Below are positions 4,823-13,688 of a stretch of 17,582 nucleotides of DNA, one piece after another. Where the stretch lies: assembly GCA_004557565.1 (NCBI GenBank), contig SFGS01000051.1, positions 1 to 17,582 of the forward strand. Reading direction: 5' to 3'. Source of the stretch: Bacteroidales bacterium. GTDB taxonomy: Bacteria > Bacteroidota > Bacteroidia > Bacteroidales > Muribaculaceae. Below the pieces are notes generated by a model, which made no database searches, was not told the DNA's origin, and saw nothing but the letters and a program-made list of their open reading frames with translations. Position 1 is the first letter of the stretch; each line of letters opens with the position of its first letter. The position numbers and the translations under genes were made by a program.

Positions 4823-7042
4823 ATGAGATTTCTAAAATTTAAAAAAATGCTCAAAGGAGCGATGGTGTTGCTGGGGCTACTGTGTGGCTATTGCAGTGCC
4901 GATGCTGTGGTGGCATGCCCCGACCCCGCGGTGGTGACGCAGCCCGATGGCTCCACCCTCACACTTCTACTTCATGGCGATGAATGGTTTAGTTTCAGTA
5001 CCACAGCCGACGGGTTTACCGTGGTGAAAGATGCCGATGACGGATATTACAAATATGCGGCACTTCTGAACAACGAACTTGTGGCTGGCACAATAGTGGC
5101 TCACGATGCCGCCATGCGCACGCCTGTGGAAAAGGCTGCCCTCGCCACCACCACACGCTACCTTGCCCCCGACGCAAAAACCGTGGCAGCCAAGCGCGCC
5201 AAACGCCGCCTGCACGGCAACACAGGGCGATACGACTATAAAAATTTCCGAGGATTGGTGATTTTGGTGGCGTATAACGATTGCCCATTCGTGTTCGACG
5301 ACGCGCACCCCTTATTTAATGACATGATTAACCAGAAAGACTACAAGGGCTTCATGAGCAACGCCCAATTCCCTGAATTAATTCCCTACACCGGTTCGGT
5401 ACGCGACTACTTCTACAGCAGTTCGGCTGGCGAATTCGACCCAGCATTTGATGTGGTGGGTCCCGTGACCATCAACTATTCCCAATACGATGCACGCCAA
5501 GCCAACAATGCGCAAGCCTTGGTGGAAGCCGCTCTTGACGCGGCCGATTCATTGGTGAACTATAAAGACTACGACCGCGACGGCGATGGCACCGTGGATA
5601 TGGTGTTTTTCCTCTTTGCCGGTGGCGGCAGCAACTTTTCGGGCAACGATAGCCGACTGCTCTGGCCTCACGCCTCCACAGTGCTGTCGAAATCGCTCGA
5701 TGGCGTGAGATTTGGCAGATACGCCTGTTCCACCGAACTTTACGGCCGTCCGCAGTCGAAAATCATCGACGGCATTGGCACCATTTGCCATGAGTTCAGC
5801 CATGTGCTGGGCATAGCCGACCTTTACGACACCGACGGCACAGGTAGCGGCGGCTCAAGCGTGACACCGGGCAAATGGACTCTGATGGCGCAAGGCAGTT
5901 ACCTCAACCAGAGCCGCACCCCATGCGCATACAGCGCCTACGAGCGTTATGCGGCAGGATTCTCCACTCCAGAAAAACTGAATAAGAAAGGCACCTACAC
6001 CGTAAGCCCCATTACCTCCAGCAACAAGGGATACAGACTTGACAGCAATACCGACAACGAATTTTTCCTGCTCGAAAGCCGAAAGCAAGAAGGCTGGGAC
6101 GCATATCTCCCTGGTGAGGGTATGCTGATTTGGCGTGTGGACTCGACCAACGCCGACGTGTGGGAATATAATAAGGTGAACTGCGACCCCAAGCACAGCT
6201 ATTATCAGCTGCTACGTGCCACAGGCGGCACCATCGACTCTGATGCCGACCCATTCCCCGGAACAGGCAATGTGACCGTCATCGACAACACCACCTCGCC
6301 AAACCTCTGCTCATGGAATGGCAGAATGAGCGATTTCGGTATTTCCGAGATTGCACGCAGTGCCGATGGCTCGGTGAGCTTCAAACTCGCTGTGCAGCAA
6401 TATGAAACCCAAGTTGAGGACTTCGAGGATGTGAAAGTGGACGGAAGCACCGTGAAGGGCAAATTCACCACTTGGACATTGAAAAACAATGCGAAAATAG
6501 CCGCCACCGCTGGCGAAAACGCCGGCAACGGACAGTATGCCTGCTCAATGCTTCGCAGTAGCGAACTGGTTAGCGACACCTTGGCGTGGGAAGTGAACGT
6601 ATTCTCCTATCGCTTCTTCAACCCCACAAGTTCCACCAGCATTGTCCGCACCTATTATCGTCAGCCTGGTGCCACAGCATGGACCTCGCTGAAAGACGAA
6701 ACTGGCGTGGAGACGGTGACCGTGAGAGCCGGCACAAATGTGAAACTGCTGTTCACCACTGTGATACCGAAAGGCTCGGAAGTGCGCATTTTGGAATATA
6801 CAGGCAATCGTACTGCGCCATGCTACGTCGACGACATCACCTTTGTGCGCCCCGTGGAAGATAAGGCCATCGTGGGCGACCTCAATGGCGACGGCAACGT
6901 GGACGTGACCGACGTGACGATGCTCATCAACGCCATTTTGGGGCAAATCCAAATTGAAGGCGGCGACCTCAATGGCGATGGCAATGTGGATGTGACCGAT
7001 GTGACCTCAGAAATCAACATCGTGCTTGGAAGTCAGAACTAA
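4823..7042 (+). CDS. Secreted M6-family zinc metalloprotease with C-terminal dockerin-like domain
   Basis: Codes for 739 aa. The signal peptide covers about 1-28, followed by an N-terminal propeptide-like region (about 30-110: QPDGS, GDEWFSFSTTADGF, YYKYA) seen ahead of many M6 peptidases of Bacteroidota. The catalytic domain spans about 135-520: SVRDYFYSSSAGEFDP, then the zinc motif HEFSHVLGIADLYD (H323, E324, H327, D333). A jelly-roll-like domain without clear catalytic signature follows (about 530-680, ending VDDITFV). Residues 686-739 carry two DLNGDGNVDVTDVT loops, a type I dockerin-like calcium-binding pair. Secreted proteolysis is expected; the substrate is unknown. It is followed after 41 bp by the giant GLUG-repeat gene, with no terminator between, so co-transcription is likely. 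Unlike the other large secreted proteins here it lacks a sorting-type C-terminus. Confidence 0.92.
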   Translation: MRFLKFKKMLKGAMVLLGLLCGYCSADAVVACPDPAVVTQPDGSTLTLLLHGDEWFSFSTTADGFTVVKDADDGYYKYAALLNNELVAGTIVAHDAAMRTPVEKAALATTTRYLAPDAKTVAAKRAKRRLHGNTGRYDYKNFRGLVILVAYNDCPFVFDDAHPLFNDMINQKDYKGFMSNAQFPELIPYTGSVRDYFYSSSAGEFDPAFDVVGPVTINYSQYDARQANNAQALVEAALDAADSLVNYKDYDRDGDGTVDMVFFLFAGGGSNFSGNDSRLLWPHASTVLSKSLDGVRFGRYACSTELYGRPQSKIIDGIGTICHEFSHVLGIADLYDTDGTGSGGSSVTPGKWTLMAQGSYLNQSRTPCAYSAYERYAAGFSTPEKLNKKGTYTVSPITSSNKGYRLDSNTDNEFFLLESRKQEGWDAYLPGEGMLIWRVDSTNADVWEYNKVNCDPKHSYYQLLRATGGTIDSDADPFPGTGNVTVIDNTTSPNLCSWNGRMSDFGISEIARSADGSVSFKLAVQQYETQVEDFEDVKVDGSTVKGKFTTWTLKNNAKIAATAGENAGNGQYACSMLRSSELVSDTLAWEVNVFSYRFFNPTSSTSIVRTYYRQPGATAWTSLKDETGVETVTVRAGTNVKLLFTTVIPKGSEVRILEYTGNRTAPCYVDDITFVRPVEDKAIVGDLNGDGNVDVTDVTMLINAILGQIQIEGGDLNGDGNVDVTDVTSEINIVLGSQN
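6878..7005 (+). repeat. Tandem dockerin-loop repeat inside the protease gene
   Basis: Two 41-bp copies, 6878-6918 and 6965-7005, 87 bp apart (29 codons). They differ at four positions, all C/T third-base changes in GAC/GAT or AAC/AAT codons, so the encoded loops are identical. Confidence 0.9.
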
Positions 7043-7083
7043 CAACAAATTTTTATATTAACTAATTTATTAACCAAATTCAC

Positions 7084-10000
7084 ATGAACATGAAGAAAGG
7101 ACTAAAATCTTTATGGGGACTGCTGATAGCGACAGCTGTCACAGCCTTCAGCGCTCAGGCGCAAGATGTCGTTTCGCAAGCATGTGCTCCTGTTAATCAG
7201 GATGCTCCAGCTCCAGTCGTGAAAGCTGCGAAAGTGGAAGGCACAGCCACCTATCAGGCAGGCATCGCCACCCAATTCACACCTGTGACCGACTTTAAAG
7301 CTGCTGTTGCGGAAAAGGCTTCTTCAAGCAAGAGAGCCAAGCAAGCCCCTGCGAAGGTGGCTTCTGTGAAGGCTCTTGAAGGTGAGTATGTGCTCACGGG
7401 CAAGTCGATGCTCACATCGGGCTACAATGGCGTATCGGTCACTGTGGCTGCTTTGGGAACCGACTCCATTGCCATCACCAACTTCTGGGCAAAGGGCTAC
7501 AGCTCTGTACTCAAGGCAAAAGTTGACGTTGCCACTGGTGCTATCATCGTACCTTATCAGGTAATGGGACAGCATGAGACTTATGGCGACATCGTGTTTG
7601 CGAAAACCAATCTCGCCGACGGCTCACCAACAGCTGGTGAGGCTGTGGCTGGTGTGGTTACCGCCGACGGTATTATTAAACTCACCGACGCGTGGGGCGC
7701 TTACGTGAAAGCAAAGCCCACCGACACTAAGTGGGCCTTCTTCTCTGTGGTGAATAACACCGAACTTGAGAAGTGCAACGCAGTGTTCACCGGTAAGAAG
7801 CACACTGGAGGAGAAATTGAATCCTACGGCGTGGTGTTTAAACAGACAGCGGAGAATGTGGCTACAATCAAAAACTTGGGCGACTATGGACAAACTGTGA
7901 AAATTGAGCTCAAGCGCAATAAAACTGCCACTATTCCATCGTCGCTGATGGCTTACAACTCTGAATACGGCGATTTCTACAGCTATAATCTCATTTTCTC
8001 CGAAACTGGTGCTAAAATTGAAACTGCCGACGCAGTTACCACTGTGGCTACTGATTTGAAGTGCCTCAGCTGGAGTAATTGGGGCGTGGTGACTGGTACA
8101 ACCAAGGGTAGCCGCTACCTCGTGGTTGCTTACGACTCTTGCGGTATCACCACTGGTGTGGATATTCAATATCCTTCACTCAGCGTGACCGAATTTCAAG
8201 GTGAGGGTTCTGAAGCAAGTCCTTATTTGATTAAGACTCGCGACGACCTTATCCTCCTTAGCGACAAGGTGGCTGAAATCACTGAATTTGATTGCACAAC
8301 ACCTCCTTTGACCGCTAAATACTGCCGTGCATTCCTTGGCAAGTATTTCCGTATGGAAAACGACATCGATATGGCGGGCTATAAGTTCACTCCTATCGGT
8401 GATGACTGGCAACATATCTTTGCGGGCACATTCGATGGTGGCAACTACACCATCAAGGGCTTGTATGTGGACAAAACAACTTCTTACGCAGCTCTCTTCG
8501 GACGCACCGACACCGTGGCTGTGATTAAGAACCTGAATATTGAAAGCGCTACAATCCGCACTTCTGCCTCTTACGCTTCAGCTATCGCAGCTTGGTCGCT
8601 GGGTACAATTCAGAATGTGTCGGTTAAGAACTCTACCATTAGTGCCGACGGCTATGCTGTGGGTGCTGTGTCTGGTATCACTTACGCTATCAGCGATGCA
8701 AAAGTGGAAAATTGCCAGATTAATGGTAAATATGGCTATACTGGCGGTGTTGCAGGTGAGGCTCATGCTCCTATCAGCAACTGCTATGCGAAGAATGTGA
8801 AGATTGTTTCGGCTACCGTGAGCAGCGACACCCCTGGTCTTCCTGTGGGTGGCGTGGTTGGTAACCTTTACTATGCAGATATGGAAAACTGCTGGTTTGC
8901 TGGTACTATCGACGGCAGTTCATTACTGTCGCAATATCAGTCAATCGGTGGTGTGGCAGGTTTCGCTTCTGCCGCAACAGTTAAAAACTGCTTTGCAGTG
9001 GGCAACTTGAGCACTTATGGCCCAGGCACTATTGTGGGTGGTATTGTAGGTTTCTTGCGTGGTAACCTTGAAAACTGCTTCTTTAATGGTCGCGTTGATG
9101 CTACGTCGGCCCGTTCTTCTGGTGGTGCAGTAGGTCGCCTTTGTGCTTACCGTGTGGCTACTGGCGAACCTCTCACCGAATGTAAGATGACCAATGTGTA
9201 CTCTGCAGGTAGCGTGGTATCTGAAACTTACCAGTACCAGTCTCAAACCGATGCACAGAACAATGAAATCATTGGTGTGATTCTCAACGGTTCGAAGCCT
9301 GTATTAAATAATGTATATTTCGACAAGCAAGTGGTAAGTTTGACCAACTCGGCTTATGGTGTGAACACCGAACAGCTTGTTGGTGCACAGGGCCCTGCTG
9401 GCTTTGACGCTAAAGCTTGGACATTTACAGAAGGTCGCTATCCAGCTCTGACCTCATTCAAGGACCTTGAAGCATCAAAACTTGCTACTGTGGCAGTGGT
9501 GATGCCTAATGGTGCTACTTTTGACAAGTTCACAAAGAATGCCACTCTGAATAAAGACGCATCTGTGGCAGTAGGTTTCTTGAAAGGCAACACTATTAGC
9601 AACAATGGCTACTACGCAAACATTAGCGGAAATTCAATCTTACTTAATGAGGAAGGTGAATTCGGTAACGATACTTTGTTCTACGCATCTTCTACCGACA
9701 AATATGTGCGCTATTATCGTATTGTGAAAGTGGCACCTATTCCTTATGAAGGTGGTGGTGTGGCAGACAACCCATTCTTGATTAAGACTAAGGCCGACCT
9801 CATTCTTCTCTCACAACTCACTACCGAGAAGAAGCAACTCTTCCCTGAAACATATTTCAAGCTCGCTAACGACATTGACCTTGAATATGATGAGGCATTC
9901 CTTGGCATTTGTTCAAATGCAGATGATGCACACAACTATTTCGCTGGTACTATTGATGGCGATGGCCACTATATCCACAAGATGAAATTCTATCCTGTGG

Positions 10001-13000
10001 CATGGAAGACTGAAGGCACAGCTACCTCTTGGGGTACACTTAACACTTCAGCATGTAAGGGCTACAAGGGTTTTGTGGGTCGCTTATCAGCCGATGGTGT
10101 AGTGAAGAATGTGAACATCGCTTCTGACTGCGACTTGAAGTACTTCGCTACTTCTAGTGCAGTGGTTGCTTACAATAGCGGTTTGGTAGAAAATTGTCGC
10201 AACTACTCTGATGTGCTTGGTTATTCTTGCTGGATTGGCGGTATTGTGGGTCAGAACCTCAAAGAAGGTAAGATTCGCAACTGCTATAATGCAGGTAACA
10301 TCGTAGGTGGATACGGACAGGTTGCAGGTATCGCAGGTGCTACTTACAGCATCATTGAAAACTGTATGAACGTAGGCCGTATTGAGATCCGTCAGCTCGC
10401 AACCAATTTCGCTAACCAACTTCAGTCGGCTGGCGGTATCGCCGGCACTTCATCTTCTGGTGGTAAGTTTGTGAACTGTGTGAACGCTGGTACGGTTACA
10501 GCTCAGATTAAACGTGTGGGCGGTATCGTTGGCTACTGGGGTCCTGTACTTTCAGCCACAGCAAGCTACTACAAGAATGACATGATTAACTGCGTGAACT
10601 ATGGAACAGTATTCACTCCAGATGCTTCTACCAATGGTGCTCTTGCTGGCGGTGAGAAGCAAAGCGAATCTGAGGAAATCAGTGGTAACTACTGGGATGT
10701 ACAAATTCTCGACATCAATCCTGACGCAAATGCTGCTCACGAGGGAATGAACGGAGTGGAAACAAGTGTGCTCACTTCGGGCAAGGCTCTTGAAGGCTTT
10801 GATACCTCTATCTGGCAATTTGAGGCTGGTAAGTATCCAGTGCTTAAAGCTTTTGCCGACGAGGAAATGGTGAAAGAGGCTTGTGCCACTAAACTTATTG
10901 TTCCTGCTGGTGTGACAGTGAAGAACCTCTCTGCCGACGCAACGGTAGAGAATGGTACACCTGTTCTTTCACAAGGCACTAAGTTTACTCTTGCCGGCAA
11001 TGTGGTGAAGGGTATTCCTACCACCGAAGAAGTGGTAACTGATACGCTCACTATCACTAACGGCAAATATGTTAAGATTATCGCACTCTCTGCAATGCCT
11101 GCTAATCCACTTCAGGGTGCCGGTACAGCAGAAGATCCATATCGCATTACCACCCCTCAAGAATGGAATGCACTGGCAAGCTTTATGTCGAAAACAGCCA
11201 ACAACCTCCAAGGTGAATATGTGGCTGTGATGAACGACATCGACTTTACTGGCGTTGCTGAAGGTATCACACCTCTTGGCAATGATGGTGTGACCCCATT
11301 CGATGGCAATTTCGATGGTAAGGGATTTGCCGTGAAAGGCTATTCTTACAAGACTAAAGAGGACGGTGAAGGCGCACTCTTCGGCACCATTGGTGCAGAA
11401 GGCGTTGTAAGCAATCTTACCTCTGCAGGTGAAATCTCTGGTGGTCTTGGCGGTCCTAAGGGTACTACCAAGCTCGGTCATGTGGGTGGCTTTGTTGGTC
11501 GCCTCTATGGTAAGCTCGTGAATGTGACAAACACTGGTAAGGTGAAAGGTATTGCTACCTATAATGCTGGTGTGGCTGGCTTCGTACAGCAAGGCGCAGT
11601 TCTCGATGGTGTTAAAAACTATGGTGAAATCACATCTTCAGCCGCTTATGTGGCAGGTGTGGCAGCCTATGTATATGAGGACGCAGAGTTTAACAAGTGT
11701 GTAAACTATGGCAATATTTCTTCTTCAGTGGCCGCAGGCTATGCCGCAGGTATCGCAGCTACCGCACTCCCAAGCAAATTTGTGGAATGTGTGAATGAAG
11801 GTCAAATCAGTTCTGGTTCAAGTGCTGGTATCGTGGCTAACTGCTCAGGTAAGTCGGGTGGTCTTATCTACACATTTGATCGCTGTCAGAACAATGGCGA
11901 AGTGACAGGTAATGGCATTCTCGGTGGTATTACTGCTGTTCAAGGCGCTACTGCGGGCAATAACGTATGCCACTATATTCAATGTGTGAACAATGGTGAC
12001 ATTACTGCCACTGCTACTCAGGCTGTTTCATCATCGTCGATGGGCGGTATTGCGGCGTTCTACTCTGCAGGTTCTATTTTCGATGGTTGTGCTAACTTCG
12101 GTTATGTGACCAACACCAAGAGCATTTATACAGGCGGTATCACTGGTAACTACAAATCGGTTCCAACCGAAGCTTATCCAGTGGTGTTCAAGAATTGTGC
12201 AAACTTTGGTAACGTGGCATCGGCGGCTCAGCAGATTGCAGGTATCGTGGCTTATGTGACCAAGGATACTTATATCGACAGCTGTGTCAACTATGGTTCA
12301 ATCGAGCAAAGCTTCTGGGGCGCAGCAGGTATCTGCTACACACTCGCAGGTAAGAACAGCTCAATCACCAACTGTATCAACTATGGTGATGTGACCGTGG
12401 CTCAATACAATGCAGGTGGCGTGGTTGGTAACAACAATAGTGAATCCTCAGTGTTTGAAGGCTGTGTGAACGTGGGTAAGATTTCTACCACTTCTACTGC
12501 CGATAAGAACAACTACGGCGTGGGCGGTATCGCTGGTAGCGCACAAGCCACTTTGAAGAACTGCTTCAACGCTGGTCCTATCGTAGGTAGAACACGCGTG
12601 GGTGGTATCGTAGGTTCGCCAAGCTATTACGCAAAGGTGGCTCGCACTCAGCTCGTGAACTGCGTGAACGTGGGTCTTATCACTGCTGACGAAGGTTGCG
12701 GTGGTGCTCTCGTGGGTACCACTAAGGGCGAAGAAGAGAAGTATTGGGGCGACAACAACTCTTGCACCAACTCTTACTACCTCAACGACCTCTCGGCTAA
12801 GGGCGAAGGCGCAAGCTATGGCGACAACAACGTGATTGGTACAGGCGTGGGCGTTAAGGAACTCGTGGCTCTCGACCTCAACGAAGGTCAAGACACTCCT
12901 GCTTGGGTAAGAGCAGACAACTACTCTTATCAACTTCCATTAATCGCAGCCGGCGATCCTCAAGTTCAGGCTCACGCTGCTGCTGTGGTTCTTGCAGAAG

Positions 13001-13419
13001 GCGACACTTACACAAATGTGACCAAGAACAAATTCAACGTCGGCACAGCCGAAAACTTGAAATGGGATGTTCCTGAAATGATTAAGGTCGATGGCAACGA
13101 CGCTACCGTGACTACTCCTATTCAGGGCGTGACAGTTACACTCTATGTGAAGCCTTATTTCTCAGCTTCAAAGAATGTTCCAGCTTACGTGGCTAAGGTT
13201 CCTGAAACTGAAGTGCAAGGTGTGCCTTGGATTTTGACCCTCAACGTAGAGGAGGTTACTGGCATCAACGACGTGAGCGGCAAGACCGTAGTGGGCGAAG
13301 CTTACTACACCGTAGGTGGCGCGAAGGTGGCTAAGCCTGAGGCAAACGATGGTCAAATCTACATCATCGTTCGCAAGTACAGCGATGGCTCAGTTAAGGC
13401 TCTCAAACTCCGCAACTAA
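7084..13419 (+). CDS. Giant secreted GLUG-repeat surface protein with sorting-type C-terminus
   Basis: Codes for 2111 aa. The signal peptide is MNMKKGLKSLWGLLIATAVTAFSAQA; ATG 7090 is an alternative start. Residues about 100-365 form an N-terminal beta-rich domain (GEYVLTGKSMLTSGY, AITNFWAKGYSSVL). Three modules then begin at residues 373 (GEGSEASPYLIKT), 890 (GGGVADNPFLIKT) and 1345 (GAGTAEDPYRITT). Each opens with an N-DID-x-G-x-F-DG segment and continues with many GLUG-type repeats (patterns such as GGVVGNLYYADMENCWFAG and CVNYGNISS-AAGIA), which build extended beta-helix-like adhesins. Each module ends in a related linker (WTFTEGRYPAL / WQFEAGKYPVL / VRADNYSYQLP, then a beta domain). Residues about 2060-2111 (GINDVSGKTV...YIIVRKYSDGSVKALKLRN) resemble a type IX secretion sorting domain. 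It probably acts at the surface as an adhesin or glycan/matrix binder; the ligand is unknown. No catalytic motif was seen. It likely shares a transcript with the M6 protease. Confidence 0.88.
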   Translation: MNMKKGLKSLWGLLIATAVTAFSAQAQDVVSQACAPVNQDAPAPVVKAAKVEGTATYQAGIATQFTPVTDFKAAVAEKASSSKRAKQAPAKVASVKALEGEYVLTGKSMLTSGYNGVSVTVAALGTDSIAITNFWAKGYSSVLKAKVDVATGAIIVPYQVMGQHETYGDIVFAKTNLADGSPTAGEAVAGVVTADGIIKLTDAWGAYVKAKPTDTKWAFFSVVNNTELEKCNAVFTGKKHTGGEIESYGVVFKQTAENVATIKNLGDYGQTVKIELKRNKTATIPSSLMAYNSEYGDFYSYNLIFSETGAKIETADAVTTVATDLKCLSWSNWGVVTGTTKGSRYLVVAYDSCGITTGVDIQYPSLSVTEFQGEGSEASPYLIKTRDDLILLSDKVAEITEFDCTTPPLTAKYCRAFLGKYFRMENDIDMAGYKFTPIGDDWQHIFAGTFDGGNYTIKGLYVDKTTSYAALFGRTDTVAVIKNLNIESATIRTSASYASAIAAWSLGTIQNVSVKNSTISADGYAVGAVSGITYAISDAKVENCQINGKYGYTGGVAGEAHAPISNCYAKNVKIVSATVSSDTPGLPVGGVVGNLYYADMENCWFAGTIDGSSLLSQYQSIGGVAGFASAATVKNCFAVGNLSTYGPGTIVGGIVGFLRGNLENCFFNGRVDATSARSSGGAVGRLCAYRVATGEPLTECKMTNVYSAGSVVSETYQYQSQTDAQNNEIIGVILNGSKPVLNNVYFDKQVVSLTNSAYGVNTEQLVGAQGPAGFDAKAWTFTEGRYPALTSFKDLEASKLATVAVVMPNGATFDKFTKNATLNKDASVAVGFLKGNTISNNGYYANISGNSILLNEEGEFGNDTLFYASSTDKYVRYYRIVKVAPIPYEGGGVADNPFLIKTKADLILLSQLTTEKKQLFPETYFKLANDIDLEYDEAFLGICSNADDAHNYFAGTIDGDGHYIHKMKFYPVAWKTEGTATSWGTLNTSACKGYKGFVGRLSADGVVKNVNIASDCDLKYFATSSAVVAYNSGLVENCRNYSDVLGYSCWIGGIVGQNLKEGKIRNCYNAGNIVGGYGQVAGIAGATYSIIENCMNVGRIEIRQLATNFANQLQSAGGIAGTSSSGGKFVNCVNAGTVTAQIKRVGGIVGYWGPVLSATASYYKNDMINCVNYGTVFTPDASTNGALAGGEKQSESEEISGNYWDVQILDINPDANAAHEGMNGVETSVLTSGKALEGFDTSIWQFEAGKYPVLKAFADEEMVKEACATKLIVPAGVTVKNLSADATVENGTPVLSQGTKFTLAGNVVKGIPTTEEVVTDTLTITNGKYVKIIALSAMPANPLQGAGTAEDPYRITTPQEWNALASFMSKTANNLQGEYVAVMNDIDFTGVAEGITPLGNDGVTPFDGNFDGKGFAVKGYSYKTKEDGEGALFGTIGAEGVVSNLTSAGEISGGLGGPKGTTKLGHVGGFVGRLYGKLVNVTNTGKVKGIATYNAGVAGFVQQGAVLDGVKNYGEITSSAAYVAGVAAYVYEDAEFNKCVNYGNISSSVAAGYAAGIAATALPSKFVECVNEGQISSGSSAGIVANCSGKSGGLIYTFDRCQNNGEVTGNGILGGITAVQGATAGNNVCHYIQCVNNGDITATATQAVSSSSMGGIAAFYSAGSIFDGCANFGYVTNTKSIYTGGITGNYKSVPTEAYPVVFKNCANFGNVASAAQQIAGIVAYVTKDTYIDSCVNYGSIEQSFWGAAGICYTLAGKNSSITNCINYGDVTVAQYNAGGVVGNNNSESSVFEGCVNVGKISTTSTADKNNYGVGGIAGSAQATLKNCFNAGPIVGRTRVGGIVGSPSYYAKVARTQLVNCVNVGLITADEGCGGALVGTTKGEEEKYWGDNNSCTNSYYLNDLSAKGEGASYGDNNVIGTGVGVKELVALDLNEGQDTPAWVRADNYSYQLPLIAAGDPQVQAHAAAVVLAEGDTYTNVTKNKFNVGTAENLKWDVPEMIKVDGNDATVTTPIQGVTVTLYVKPYFSASKNVPAYVAKVPETEVQGVPWILTLNVEEVTGINDVSGKTVVGEAYYTVGGAKVAKPEANDGQIYIIVRKYSDGSVKALKLRN

Positions 13420-13461
13420 TCCCTATCCCCGAAAACAACTAATGTTTTCCACATAACCCGT

Positions 13462-13498
13462 ATGGGCGACCTCATCACCGAGGGCGCCCATTTTTTTT
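13462..13498 (+). terminator. Strong intrinsic terminator of the protease-GLUG unit
   Basis: ATGGGCG pairs with CGCCCAT (13462-13468 with 13485-13491); after one A-G mismatch CCTC pairs with GAGG, closing a 6-nt loop. Eight T follow (13491-13498). It starts 43 bp after the stop of the giant gene. Confidence 0.92.
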
Positions 13499-13537
13499 GA
13501 AGCGCCAAACATGTTGCCCCCATGCTTAAACCAAAAA

Positions 13538-13636
13538 ACACCGGGGAAATCCGATAAATCGGGTTGTAAAACATCGGGGAAATCGGATAAATTGGGTTGT
13601 GAAACATCGGGGAAACTGGAAAAAATGCCGTTTTGA
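13538..13636. repeat. 33-bp intergenic tandem repeat, about three copies
   Basis: Units start at 13538, 13571 and 13604, each opening ACAYCGGGGAAA and, in the first two, continuing with CGATAAATCGGGTTGT or a close variant. The third copy is decayed after the opening, and a fainter trace (TTGCGGGGGAATT) may follow near 13638. The element sits between the terminator and the promoter of the ATPase gene. Confidence 0.85.
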
Positions 13637-13637
13637 A

Positions 13638-13668
13638 TTGCGGGGGAATTGTTTTTTTTGTATTTTTG
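13638..13668 (+). promoter_or_regulatory. Promoter of the AAA ATPase gene
   Basis: An exact TAnnTTTG box (TATTTTTG, 13661-13668) with TTG at 13638-13640, 20 nt upstream. The leader to ATG 13689 would be about 15 nt. Confidence 0.7.
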
Positions 13669-13688
13669 TGTCATAAAATCAGATAGTT

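Noticed and set aside
7043..7083. Separate promoter for the giant GLUG gene
   Set aside because: The 41-bp gap is AT-rich but has no exact TAnnTTTG box, so read-through from the protease promoter is simpler.
13538..13636. Tandem repeat as a small CRISPR array
   Set aside because: The units are contiguous with no unique spacers, and no cas genes are near.
13416..13674. Minus-strand open frames of 63 and 83 codons with an 11-residue repeat
   Set aside because: They cover an intrinsic terminator, a non-coding tandem repeat and the ATPase promoter, with no promoter of their own. The periodicity follows from the 33-bp repeat.
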